Assembly: GCF_030272615.1 (NCBI RefSeq)
Contig: NC_081413.1
Span: forward strand, 161,570,849 to 161,634,848
Length of the DNA: 64,000 bases
From: Cryptomeria japonica
Lineage: Eukaryota; Streptophyta; Pinopsida; Cupressales; Cupressaceae
Reading direction: 5' to 3'
Every line of letters begins with the position of its first letter. The stretch's first letter is position 1. The translations under genes were made by a program, and so were the position numbers. The notes beneath the pieces were generated by a model. That model made no database searches. It saw only the letters and a program-made list of their open reading frames with translations, and was not told the DNA's origin. This document shows, piece by piece, positions 21,270-32,996 of the stretch.

Positions 21270-24200
21270 GAATCAATTGCTAGGGGCCATAAGGCCCATA
21301 GACTCTGAACACCATCTGAACTTATCTGTGCTCACTGCCTTAGTTAAAGCATCTGCAACATTCATCAAAGTTTCCACCTTAACCAGCTTCACCCTACCAT
21401 CTTCGACCATATCTCTAACAAAATGATACTGAACATCAATATGTTTGGTCTGGGCATGAAATGTCGGGTTCTTAGCTAGGCTAATTGCACTCTGACTGTC
21501 ATAGTAAATTGTCACTGTACCTTTTTTTATTCCAATATCCGAACACAGTCTCTTAAGACAAATGGCCTCTTTACAAGCATGAGTAGCTACCATATACTCT
21601 GCTTCAGTAGTGGATAGAGCAACCACAGCTTGTCGCTTACTCATCCAACTAATTGCACCACCAAACAAGGTAAACACATAAGCACTGGTGGATCTTCTGC
21701 TATCAATATCACCTGCCCAATCTGAATCCACATAACCATGGATATCAAGGGAAGTCATGTCTCCAACTGAATTACCATGATAACACAAAGAATACTCTGA
21801 AGTACCCTTCAAATATCTGAAGACTCTTTTGACTGCATCCTAATGAACTCTACCAGGATTAGACATATATCTAGAAAGTACTCCCACTGCTTGGGCAATG
21901 TCTGGTCTAGTACAGACCATAGCATACATCAAGCTTCCAACTGCACTCTGGTAAGGCACTCTGCTCATGTCTTCCATCTCCAATGGGGATGTAGGACAAT
22001 CTGAAACAGATAGTTTCGTTCCAACTGTAAAAGGAACACTCAATGGTCTACAATTCTGCATGTTGAACCTCTGTAACACTGAATTCACATACTTACTCTG
22101 GCCTAGCCATAGCTTTCTGTTCGCCCTATCTCTTCTAATTTCCATCCCAAGAATGTGCTTTGCTGCACCAAGATCTTTCATTTCAAATTTAGCAGCGAGC
22201 TGAGACTTCAGTTCTGAAATCATGCCTTTCCCTTTGCCAATGAATAACATATCATCAACATACAATGCAATGAATAAGAAATGATCACCATCAGATTTAT
22301 AATAAACACAGTGATCTGATTTAGAACGTTCAAATCCCAAACTCAACACATATGTATCAAATTTCTGGTACCACATCCTAGGACTTTGTTTGAGGCCATA
22401 CAAAGATTTCTTCAATTTACAGACCAAATTACTTTTGCCTTTCACCACATAGTGCTCCGGCTGTGTCATATAAATATCTTCCTCCAAATCACCATGAAGG
22501 AAAGCAGTTTTCACATCCATTTGCTCAACCTCTAAATCATAAGCAGTAGCAATAGAAAGCAAAAATCTAATGGACGTCATTTTTGCAACAGGAGAAAATA
22601 TCTCACCGTAATCAACACCCTCAACCTGAGAGTAGCCTTTTGCAACTAACCTTGCTTTATACTTCTCAATGCTTCCATCTGAACCAATCTTTTTCTTGAA
22701 CACCCATTTACAACCAACAGGTTTTCATCCTTCAGGCAATGGTACAAGATCCCATGTATCATTCTTTTTCAAAGCTGCCATTTCTTCCTCCATAGCAATC
22801 TTCCAAGATTCTGCATCATTCATACCTAATGCCTCTTCTACAAATTTCGGTTCATCCACACTAGTATTCAGAGCAAAAATACATCTCCAATCATCAGGTG
22901 AATACCTTTCAGGTGGTTGTCTATGTCTTGTAGACCTTCGAACAAGCTGAGTTGGAGGTTCTTCCTCCTCTTCTGAAGATTCAGAGCTAGACGAGCTCTC
23001 CTCAAATTCTTGCCTATCTAGGGGTCTCGATTCAACTCTTTCAGGTGTAGAAGGAAGTTGAATCACATCTTCTTTTTTAGTCTGTTCTGGCTGCAATGTA
23101 ACAGAAGGAGACTTAATTTCTCTAAAAATAACACTTCTACTGTGAATTACCTTTTGTGCAACAGAGTCCCAAAGCTTGTATCCTTTCACGCCATAACTAT
23201 ACCCGATGAAGATACATTTCACAGCCTTGTTCTCCAACTTTGTTCGCTTCTCCTTTGGCACATGTGCATATGCCTCGCAACCAAAAACTCTAAGATGTCT
23301 CAATGAAGGCTTGTGACCTGACCATGCTTCCATAGGCGTTTTATCAACAAGAGCTGATGTAGGAGACCTGTTAATCAGGTAGCAAGCAGTGGCAACAGCT
23401 TCAGCCCAAAACTTTTGTTCAAGACCAGCACCACTCAACATACTCCTAGCCTTTTCCATCAGTGTCCTATTCATTCTTTCTGCAACTCCATTCTGCTGTG
23501 GAGAATACGGAGTTGTCTTCTGCCTGTTAATTCCACAGTCTTTATAGAATCTATCAAAATCATTAGAGCAAAACTCACCGCCATTATCAGTTCTCAAACA
23601 TTTTATTTTCTTTCCAGTCTGCAACTCAACCATTGCTTTAAATTCTTTAAAACGACTAAAAACTTCAGATTTACTCTTTAGAAAATAAACCCATGTCCTT
23701 CGACTAAAATCATCAATAAATGAAACATAATATGTGGATTTTCCAATCGAAGAGACATCTACTGGACCAAACACATCAGAATGGATAAGATCCAAAACAC
23801 CACAAGTTTTATGAGAACTCGAGTAAAACTGAACGCGGTTTTGTTTTCCATAAATGCAATGCTCACAGAAATCAAAGTCAAGGTTACAGTCATTCAAACC
23901 TTCAACAAGATTTTTATTTTTCAAGGTCCTTAGACCCTTTTCTCCAATGTGGCCAAGTCTCTGATGCCATAACATAGTCTTCTCTGCAGGTAACTTTGCT
24001 TCAGACGAAAGAGCACCCTTAGGTACCCAAAAACCATTACCATCTGCTGAAGGTGAAACCTTCAAATCTTCCAGTGAAGTATCCGCAGATTTACTTTTTA
24101 CAGAAGTGCTATTACACTCAACAGTGTATGCTTCAAGCTTATACAAAGTGCCAAACCTGACACCTCTAGCAACTACCATAGCACCCTTAATCATCTTACA

Positions 24201-25319
24201 TCCTGCTTCAGAAAAGACTACCTGCACACCTGCATCTATCAGTTTGCTCACAGATAACAGGTTTCGTTTTAATCCAGGGATATGCAACACACCATTAATC
24301 CTTTTTATTCTACCATCAGAAAACCTAATTCTAACTTTACCTCGACCAACAATGTCTAGATGTGAATCATCACCCAAGTACACCTTACCTCCATTAAATC
24401 CTTCATATTCAGAAAACCAATCTCTATTGGAAGTCATATGAAAAGATGCACCTGAGTCAATTAGCCAGGCATCATTACCTGCATGAGTCGCCAAAGCCGC
24501 AATAAATGCATCGCCATCTTCCTTGTCGGACTCAGAATCAGAATCGAACTTTTTCTTTTTCTTCTTCTTCTTTTCTTCTTTGCAGTCCTTACGGATGTGA
24601 CCCGGTTTACCGCAATTCCAGCAAATGACTTTGGACTTTCCAGGAGATTTTGATCTCCCTTTGGATTTGGACTTGTCGCGCTTCTCACTCTTCTTGCCTT
24701 TCTCCTTAGGTCTTCCACGAACGGTTAGGGCTTCCTTTGAACTGATGGATACCTTCCTTCGCATCTCTTCACCGAGTAGGGCACCCACCACGTCTTCAGA
24801 TTTCAAAACAACAGAAGTACTACCGATAGCCATAACAAGAGAATCCCACGAATCAGGCAAAGAACAAAGCAAGATCTGACATTTCTCCTCCTCGTCCATC
24901 TTAACACCGACGGATACTAATTGAGCCACCAACATATTGAATGCTTCTAGGTGGTCTGCAATTCGTCCACCCTCTTCCATCTTCAAGGAATACAATTTCT
25001 TTCTTAAGAAAATTTGATTTAATAAAGATTTCACTTGATACATCTCACCAAGCTTAGTCCATAGCTTCTTTGCAGAGTTCTCTTCATGGACATTGATTAG
25101 AACAGAGTCTGCCAGGCATAGTCTGATTAGACCCTTGGCTTTTCGGTCCATAACATCATACTGAGCTGCCGCAGTAGGATCTGATGGCCTTTGGACATTC
25201 GCATCAACAGCATCCCAAAGATCTCGATCTATTAGCAGATCTTCCATCTTCAGCTTCCACATCTTAAAATTACTTCCATTAAATTTCTCCACCTCTATTC
25301 TCCCTGATGAACTCGCCAT
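21270..25319 (-). pseudogene. copia-2 Gag-Pol polyprotein with two in-frame stops
   Basis: ATG at 25319 opens 864 codons (MASSSGRIEVEKFNG...). Domains in order: Gag; CCHC knuckle CWNCGKPGHIRKDC (about residues 232-245); protease WLIDSGASFHM (about 285); GAG-pre-integrase LWHQRLGH (about 448); and integrase with HSDVFGP, RTDNGGEF and QNGVAERMN (catalytic D, D, E all present). After a TGA at 22722-22724 the same frame continues with RT ([19 protein letters not shown] intact) and RNase H (DSDWAGD, STTEAEYM, YYDSQSA). A TAG lies at about 21839 and the chain ends at 21270. Length of about 1,350 codons and layout match the Tnt1/Tork group. The TGA fits a CGA-to-TGA change and the TAG a TGG-to-TAG change. 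No frameshift is present. Confidence 0.95.
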
Positions 25320-25429
25320 CTGAATATTCCTGCAACAAGATCAAAAAGTGTCTTCTGCACAAGCTCCCACTCAAATCTGGATTAGTTCAAAAAACCCAAC
25401 TGCCCACAATTGAAACCAAAGGTGATCAG

Positions 25430-25441
25430 GCTCTGATACCA
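25430..25441 (-). other. copia-2 primer-binding site (initiator tRNA-Met type)
   Basis: On the minus strand TGGTATCAGAGC follows the 5' LTR after a two-base gap. This is the standard plant copia primer site for initiator tRNA-Met. Confidence 0.9.
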
Positions 25442-25443
25442 CT

Positions 25444-26327
25444 TGTAAGGAAGTAAAGTAGCGGAAACAACTTCCTACACTAACCTTGAGAGGAGGGTAA
25501 TGCAAAATTTTTTCAGATTGTTACAATAGTTACAGAAAATAGAAATAGATATAATAGCATTCATACCACAACACAATGATTTATGTGGGGAAAACCCTTT
25601 CGGGAGAAAAACCCCACCCTCCAAAAGCAGCTCAATATTTTATTCAGCAATCAAAAACAGATTACAAAATACTTGCAGAGCAAGCTCTTCGCAGGAGTAC
25701 CACTAATCAGAGATTCAGAGGCAACTCAATAGCCATAAGACTCTTACACACAACCTCTATCTCACACACCTCATAAATAGGAGATACAATACAAGAAACC
25801 GTCAAACGGTATTACAAAACCATGGGCTAAAACCACCCAATAAGGTGTAGCGGACCTTATCTCCCTTCTATGACATGTTAAAGCACACATCAACATGTGT
25901 CGCTCCCTTTTACAGCTCATTTATGTATTCGATACAAATTATTTTTCCTATTTCAGGAGTACAAACTTCCGGAGGCCATAACTTGAGAACCAGGTGTCCG
26001 ATTGACGAACCGTTTGAAGCGCCGGAAAGCTCGTGAAGTGCTCTATCACCTCGTAACCACTTCGTCGGTTACGACAAATTTTCAGGGTGTTTCAGAGCCT
26101 TTAAAGTCCCCAAAATTAAGTTTAAACATTTTATTGCACCCCTCCAAGACAAAAACTTTAATATCTTCAAAACTAGCTGTGACCTTGCGACGCAACTTTA
26201 CCGGAATGCTTATCTAGCCAACTAGAAGCTTTAGGGAGAGTTTCGCACCATTTCATGCTCAAATGAAAACTTACTATAAATAGTAACCTCACATAAATGC
26301 AAGGTTGAGACACCATTTTTCCCAACA
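25444..26327 (-). repeat. copia-2 5' LTR (right on the plus strand)
   Basis: This is the 884-bp partner of 20332-21216, followed on the plus strand by the target duplication CTCAC. In element orientation it starts TGTTGGGAAAAATGG and would carry the promoter. A TATTTATAG-like box about 45 bases inside is seen, but I cannot show that it is used. Confidence 0.95.
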
Positions 26328-26876
26328 CTCACAAGGGCATAAGCAATAGGACGACTCCACAAAAGTGCTCCTATCAAGACAATACAACAACACACTAGTG
26401 AACATAGGGACAAGTGTCATCACACAACTTGGTATGGTTACAATGGCCGGTCTTCATAGGTTCCGGCCCCATACACTGGGTTACTCTAGCAACCTAATCC
26501 AAACCTCTGGCCCATCCAAGCCTCATGTGGACCCACACATCCTTTCGTGAAGACAAGGATGATGGTTTTCCATTTCAGGCCTTCTCACAGCATGTCGAGT
26601 CTGTGTTAGCACTTGTCCCATGTGTGAGACACAATTATCTTACTTAGATATTAACATTCTAATCTACTATTAAGTTATCACTTATTAGACTCACTTTCGA
26701 TGGGTTACCCAACAGCCACTTTGGGCGCAGCCCCCAATCGAAAGCCACTTTCCCATATGACACTAGACTATACTCAAACAAACTCGATAAACCAAGTAAC
26801 ACACAAGGTCAAGCAAACTGAGTTCAAAATGGAGGGAACAACCATTTGGTCAAAACTACTTCATAAGAGTTGCACT
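26328..26876 (-). other. Middle piece of the solo LTR, between copia-2 and copia-3
   Basis: These 549 bases have no gene. Their left edge continues the sequence broken at 20331 and their right edge continues at 34543, as shown by the two target duplications. It contains a GGCGCAGCCCCCAATCG stretch near 26725 but nothing I can name. Confidence 0.6.
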
Positions 26877-28420
26877 TGTTGGCATTACAATAAGTTGGGA
26901 GATTGTTGGCATTACAATAAGTTTGATGGTTGATGATATTGAGAAGGTTGTTGGAGATAAATGATATAATTGATAAAGGATGATTACTGTCTTAATATTA
27001 TTATTTTGTCATTGATGTCAAGCAATTGATTTTTTGATTCAGTATGATGTGCCATATCTTAAGAAGTATGTTTTGATAAGTATAAAGATGTCGGTAAAAG
27101 ACACTAAAAGAATGTGAAAATAAAGGGGAGTAATAAAGTTATTCAATGGGAAACTATTACCGAGTTAGACAGTGATGAGATTATGATGTTTTGATTGTTT
27201 TGATATCCTATATATATATATATATATATATATTCAAAGATTGAACAAGAAGGAGAAAAGATTTCATGCAATAGAATGAGTAAAGGTTTGATACTATTCT
27301 ATTTTACCGAGCAAAGAGCTAGTTGGTAAACTCCAAGGTTATCGATGTCGGTTAAAGAAGGAAAAAGTCACTGATAAGAGAATGACTACTAAGTAAAGTT
27401 CATTATTAACTGAGTATCAACTGAGTAGTAACAGAATGCATTAAATGAGTGAATACATTATTAAATGAAGGATGCCAATGAGCTGGAGATTTATTGAAGA
27501 TTGGAATGTCATGCAAGAAATTTGTTAAGGATCTACGGCAATGAAAATTCAAGAGTTAGATCTACAACACAGATTGAACGGTCATAACCAAGCACAATTA
27601 CCAAGGAAGGATACAAGTTTCAAGGCAAGATAAAACATTTTTCAGATCGAAAGATTCAATGAACCTAGTCAAGTTTGAAGATCTGATGGTTAAGATTAAT
27701 CATGGGAAATGTGATTAAAGAGATTAAGTGGCTAGGAATTGCTTATAAATAAAGAGTAGTTGAAGAACAATGTATGTGGGCAAACTGAAGCACAGTGATG
27801 CTATAGAGGTGATTACCGAGTATAGAAGATTGAAGATCTGGTTAAGCCCAACAAGGAGAAAGATAAGTCTTATAACAAGATTATCTTGAGTACATTGAGC
27901 ACATAGAATCTGTTTTAACATTTTAGATGTGAAGTTGCAGATATATTATATTACTGTTATTTATTTTTGTAAGTGATAGGAAATCTCTTAACCGAGTGGA
28001 CTTAACAGTCTTATTTGTAAATCCTCTTGGAAGGTAACATTCTGAATGAGTTTTTGAAATCCTTTGACAAGGTCACTTCTAACAAAGTGAAGATTCTAAC
28101 AGATGTGAGGGAAATCCCTTAATGGGGTCACATCTAGCAATGTGTATGTAATCTTTAATAGGATTTGCTTTTAACTGAGCATACTCTAGAAGAGTATATT
28201 TTCTTGTGGGTCCGAAATCCCATAGTGGTTTTTCCCTATTAGGGTTTCCATGTTAAATCTAGTGTCAAATGTGATTTAATGTTTTATGTTTATCTGTTTA
28301 TGAGTTTGAATGATTTACAATCATAGTTGCATATGAAGAAAGTGCTCTCGAGGTTGAATCTAAATTTGAGAATTCATTATTGAAGTTATCTGATTCACCC
28401 CCCCTCTCATCTAACTAACA
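26877..28420 (+). repeat. copia-3 5' LTR
   Basis: It runs from TGTTGGCATTAC to CTAACTAACA. The first 20 bases are repeated 27 bases later (26904), separated by GGGAGAT, so the LTR has a doubled start. A (TA)n tract near 27207-27232 is expanded relative to the other LTR. The partner is 32997-34542. Confidence 0.93.
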
Positions 28421-28422
28421 AT

Positions 28423-28434
28423 TGGTATCAGAGC
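28423..28434 (+). other. copia-3 primer-binding site (initiator tRNA-Met type)
   Basis: TGGTATCAGAGC lies two bases after the 5' LTR, the usual plant copia arrangement. Confidence 0.9.
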
Positions 28435-28482
28435 TTGGACTCTGGAAGAAAAGTTTAAAGGAAGTTGAGGCAAGATCCAAAG

Positions 28483-29330
28483 ATGTATAAAAGGGATGCA
28501 CCAAAGCTGAACAAGTCAAGTTTCACCACATGGCAGAAAAGGATGAAGCTGCACTTATTAGGAATTGGAGAATATGCAACATATTATTTGGAAAATGATT
28601 ACATTACACCCAGCACCTACCCTATGACAATGGAAGAAATAAAGGCAAAACAAGAACACATTCAAGCAATGATAGGGATAACATCAGCTTTGACCAACTC
28701 AGAGTTTAATGACCTAGAAGGTTGTAATGATGCCAAAGCAATGTGGAATAAGCTCACATCTGTGTATGGTGGAGATGAACATGTTTAAAGAGAAAAAGCA
28801 GACGGTCTAAGAGGACAAGTTGAATCCATGAGAATGAATGAAGGTGAGAACATTATCCAATATAGTACAAGATTAAAGGAAACTGTCAATCAAATCAAAG
28901 AAGCAGGAGGAACTATTGAAGAAAAGGATGTAACAAGTAAGTTGCTGAGAACACTTCTACCTGCTTATGCCATTAGAGTCTCTGCAATTAATGAATTGAG
29001 GTCTGTACCAAACATGTCAGTCTCTTTGGATGCTACTATCAGTAAGCTACATGCTTTTGAGCTAAGTAATTTTGATAACAGTGGGTCTTCGGTAAACAAA
29101 GTTGAATCTGAATTCAGTTCTTTTCATCTCAGTGAATCTGAAGAATAATGATAGAATGTCTAAGTATGCTAAAGGAAATCACAGTGGAGCAAGTGAGAGA
29201 TTTCACAAAAACATGGAAGAAGTACACAAACTATATGAGGAAATTAGAAAGCAAGAAGAGTTTGAAGCATTATTAGCCAGAAGGTTACTGAGAGGCAAAG
29301 GTAAGTATAAAGGGAAGTTACCTTTGAAAT
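28483..29330 (+). pseudogene. copia-3 Gag, broken
   Basis: The first ATG after the primer site is at 28483 (MYKRDAPKLNKSSFTTWQ). The W of FTTWQKRMKLHLLG and the later CNDAKAMWNKLTSVYGG are typical of copia Gag. A TAA at 28786 interrupts it and the same frame continues (GENIIQYSTRLKETVNQI) to a stop at about 29146. The rest, with a lysine-rich stretch before the zinc knuckle, is in the next frame. Gag would form the virus-like particle in the cytoplasm. Confidence 0.85.
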
Positions 29331-31036
29331 GTTTTAACTATGATAAAATTGGACATATGGCTTCTAATTGTCCTGACAAAGATGATGAAAAGAAAGAATA
29401 CCAAGATGACAAACAGAAAGACAACCAATACAGAAGGCACCGAGACTTCAGAAGGAGAGATAGAAAGACATGCCTAGTAGCTGATGAGGAATCCAATGAG
29501 ACTGAGACAGAGGAAGTTGTATATGTGGCTATCAAAGATGGATCAGATGAAGAAAGGTATGAAGAAAAAGCCTTAATATCACACATAAATAAAAATGATT
29601 CTTGGATCATAGATAGTGGATGCTCACATCACATGACAGGTGATAAACACAAGTTTGTTAAATTAGAAGATTATGATGGAGGTTATGTAAGATTTGGTAA
29701 TGACACACCATGTCCTATGAAAGGTAAAGGTTCTATTACACTTCTTGACAATGCTAAATGTGATGATGTATATTGGGTCGAAGGTCTGAAATACAATTTG
29801 TTGAGTGTAGCACAGCTAAATAATATAGGATACTGAATAGAATTTTAGAAAGGAATTGTCAAAGTTCATGACAAACATGGAAAGTTGGCTACTACCGAGA
29901 CTCAAACAAGAGGTAATACATTTGACCTTGACTCAACTTGGAACAATTGTCTGTATGCAAAAATAGAAGATACTTGGTTATGGCATAAAAGGTTTTGTCA
30001 TGTAAATTTTGATAACTTGATCAAAATAAGTAAGAAGCACCGAGTAAGAGGTCTACTGAGCTTGGAAAAACCTGTGAATGCAATATGCTGAGGATGCCAG
30101 ATGGGTAAGATGACAAAATAAATCTTTACAAGTAAGTCTTACACTTCTAAAGGAATTTTAGATCTTGTACACACTGATCTTTGTGGTCCTATGAAAGTTC
30201 AAAGTTACTATGGTGATAAATACTTCATATTATTTGTGGATGATTACTCAAGGATGATGTCAGTTATGTTTCTAAAAGAGAAATTAGAAGCTTTTCAAAT
30301 GTTCAAATGGTACAAGGCAAGAGTTGAAAAAGAAATAGGAAGACAGTTGAAATGTCTAAGATTTGATAGAGGAGGAGAATTCATTTCTGATGAATTTAAC
30401 TTATTTTGCAATGATCATGGTATAAAGAGACAAGTGTCAGCACCAAGGACACCACAACAAAATGGAATAGTTGAAAGAAGGAATAGATCAATTGTAGATT
30501 GTGCCATAACTTTGATGATTGAAAAGAGAGTACCTCAAATATTTTGGAGAGAATCAATAAGCATTGCAGTTTACACCTTGAATCGAGTACAACTGAAGAA
30601 AGGAACTATGAAGACACCTTATGAAATCTGGTATGACAAGAAACCAAATGTAAGTTATTTTAAAATATTTGGAAGTAGATGTTATGTTCACAAAGTTGAT
30701 AGAAATGGAAAATTTGATCAGAAAAGCGAGGAAGGAATATTTCTTGGTTATTCTTCTAGGAGTAATGCATTTAAATGTCTAATCAAATCATCTAACAAAA
30801 TTGTGGAAAGTGCAAATGTGAAAATTTATGAATTTGCAGAAAAAAATGATGAAGGAAATTCCAAAGAACCAGAAGATTATGAAGAGTTTGTATATGTCCA
30901 ATCAACCAGTTTTACCAAGAAAGCCAATGAAGAAAATACTCAGTTGCCGAGTGATGAAGAAGATCATACAGAGCCTACCGAGCCTATGTTAGCAAAATAT
31001 GTCAGAAGAAATCATGCATCAAGTCATATTATATGA
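29331..31036 (+). pseudogene. copia-3 zinc knuckle, protease and integrase, broken
   Basis: The knuckle reads CFNYDKIGHMASNC (29332-29373). The second cysteine is tyrosine, so zinc binding is lost. The protease motif is WIIDSGCSHHM (about 29602). GAG-pre-integrase (LWHKRFCHVNFD) follows a stop at about 29836. A further TGA at about 30089 and a TAA lie in the zinc region (GCQMGK). The integrase core then reads continuously from about 30140: LVHTDLCGP, LRFDRGGEF and QNGIVERRN keep D, D and E. It ends at 31036 in an acidic linker. Confidence 0.88.
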
Positions 31037-32636
31037 GATAAGGATGCTCTAGTGATGACAAGGAACAAACTGAGACATAACACATGTCTGATATCCGAAA
31101 TTGAACCGAGGATAGTAAAAGAAGCATTAAACAATGAAGATTGGGTGAATTCTATGACATAAGAGATTGATCAAATCAAGAAAAATGAAACATGGACACT
31201 GGTTCCAAGACCAAAAGAGAAAAATGTAATCGGTACAAAGTGGATTTTCAGAAATAAGCTAAATGAAAAAGGAGAGGTCATTCAGAATAAAGCAAGGCTA
31301 GTTTGCAAAGGCTATGCTCAAGAAAAGGAATAGACTATGGAGAGACGTTTGCACCTGTAGCAACACTTGAAGGTGTAAGAACATTGTTGGCATATGCTGC
31401 TTACAAAAATTTCAAGGTATATCAAATGGATGTTAAATCTGCATTTTTGAATGGTATACTAGAAGAAGAAGTATATATTGAACAACCTGAAGGATTTATT
31501 AAAGAGAAGAATAAATATCAGGTATTTAAGTTGAACAAAGCTTTATATGGTCTAAAGCAAGCACCTAGAGCATGGTATGAAAGGTTACACTCTTACTTAA
31601 TAAAGACTGGATTTATAAGGACTAGTGAGAACAACAACATGTATATGAAGAATGATGAGGAGAATGGAATACTGATGTCAGCCATATTTGTTGATGATAT
31701 TATTTTCTGTGGAAATGACTCTTTATGTAAGAACTTTGGAAATAAAATGTGAAAAGAATTTGAGATGTCATTAATCGGTGAGATAAAGTATTTTATAGGT
31801 TTACAAATATTGCAATGAAAAGTGGGATTTTCATTACCCAATCCAAGTATATAAAGGAAATCTTGAAGAAATTTGGAATGGAGGATTCTAAACCTGTAAG
31901 TACTCCTATGACTACTAATTGTAAACTATCAAAGAATGATGAATCTGCATCTGTTGATGAGACACTTTATCGATCTATGACTGGAAAGTTGCAATATGTA
32001 GTTCACATTGGGCCTAATATAGCACATGCAGTAGGTATAACTACAAGATTCTCTGTAGATCCCAAAGAAACTCATATGATAGTAGTCAAAAAAAATTTCA
32101 GATACTTGAGAGGAACTGAAGATTATGGTCTATTATATGAAAAGAGGAATGATTTTTACTTAAAAGTCTATACTGATGCTCATTGGGTAGGAAATATTGA
32201 TGATAGGAAAAACACAAGCGGCGGAGCTTTCTTTTTGGGAGAAAGACTAGTAAGTTGGCTTAGCAAGAAACAAGGATGCATTTCACAGTCAACAGCTGAA
32301 GCTGAATATGTCGCTGCAGCATTGAATTGTACCAATATAGCATGGATCAAACAACTGTTGGAAGGAATGAATGAGATAGTTACTGAGCCAGTAACTATAT
32401 TTTGTGATAATACAAGTGCTATTAACATTTCAAAGAATCCGGTAATGCACTCTAAGACAAAACATATCTCTATAAAGTATCATTATCTTAGAGAAGTTCA
32501 AGAAAAGAATGTTGTGCTAGAATATGTTAGCACAAAAGAACAAATTGTAGACATCTTCACAAAGCCACTGCCAAGGGACACTTTTGAGTATCTCAGAAGT
32601 AAGTTAGGGGTCCTACCCCTATCTAGCACTCACTGA
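31037..32636 (+). pseudogene. copia-3 reverse transcriptase and RNase H, broken
   Basis: RT blocks are [24 protein letters not shown] (frameshift directly after, about 31320), MDVKSAFLNG, LNKALYGLKQAPR and IFVDDIIF (catalytic D-D intact, F for Y). A stop at about 31750 and a frameshift before 31815 follow. RNase H is a single open frame to 32636: DAHWVGNID, STAEAEYVAA, FCDNTSAINISKNP and the C-terminal IVDIFTKPLP. The domain order and motifs are those of plant copia elements. Confidence 0.9.
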
Positions 32637-32996
32637 CAACGTTCGGTGACAACATCAATTCTATGACTTCATAGAATACTATTTGTGAGTTGATGCTGAT
32701 TTATACACTTTAGAAGGATGTCTAAAGTTGTGTAGGAAACAGTAAATGAAGACAAGTTGCTCTGACCATGATACATTTGTATATGTTCTGATCTGTAAGG
32801 AAATTAATTCACAGGGGGAGTAATTATGGATTAGTCTTCCTTTAGGCATTATTGTCAAAGGGGGAGAAGATTATCAAACAGGAAAGGTTACAATAGGGAG
32901 AAAAGTTTACAGCTCAAGGATAATAGGAGAAGATCAAAGTTTGAATCAATTGGAATAAATCAAGTTGGTATTGCCATCAATGCCAAAGGGGGAGAT
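32637..32996 (+). other. copia-3 3' untranslated region with repeated polypurine tracts
   Basis: No coding signal. Runs of the type AAAGGGGGAGA lie at about 32812-32820, 32857-32867, 32896-32906 (weaker) and 32984-32995. The last abuts the 3' LTR. The arrangement parallels copia-1 at 3568-3931. Confidence 0.75.

Larger units (their letters stand above)
20332..26327 (-). mobile_element. copia-2: nearly intact Ty1/copia retrotransposon (Tork/Tnt1-like)
   Basis: This is a complete 5,996-bp element on the minus strand. LTRs of 885 and 884 bp with TGTT...CA ends (element orientation) flank one polyprotein frame, a tRNA-Met primer site and a purine tract. The flanks carry CTCAC at 20327-20331 and 26328-26332, a perfect 5-bp target duplication. 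The LTRs match with only scattered differences, so the insertion is relatively young compared with the other elements here. It lies inside the solo LTR. Only two premature stops break the coding frame. Confidence 0.96.
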
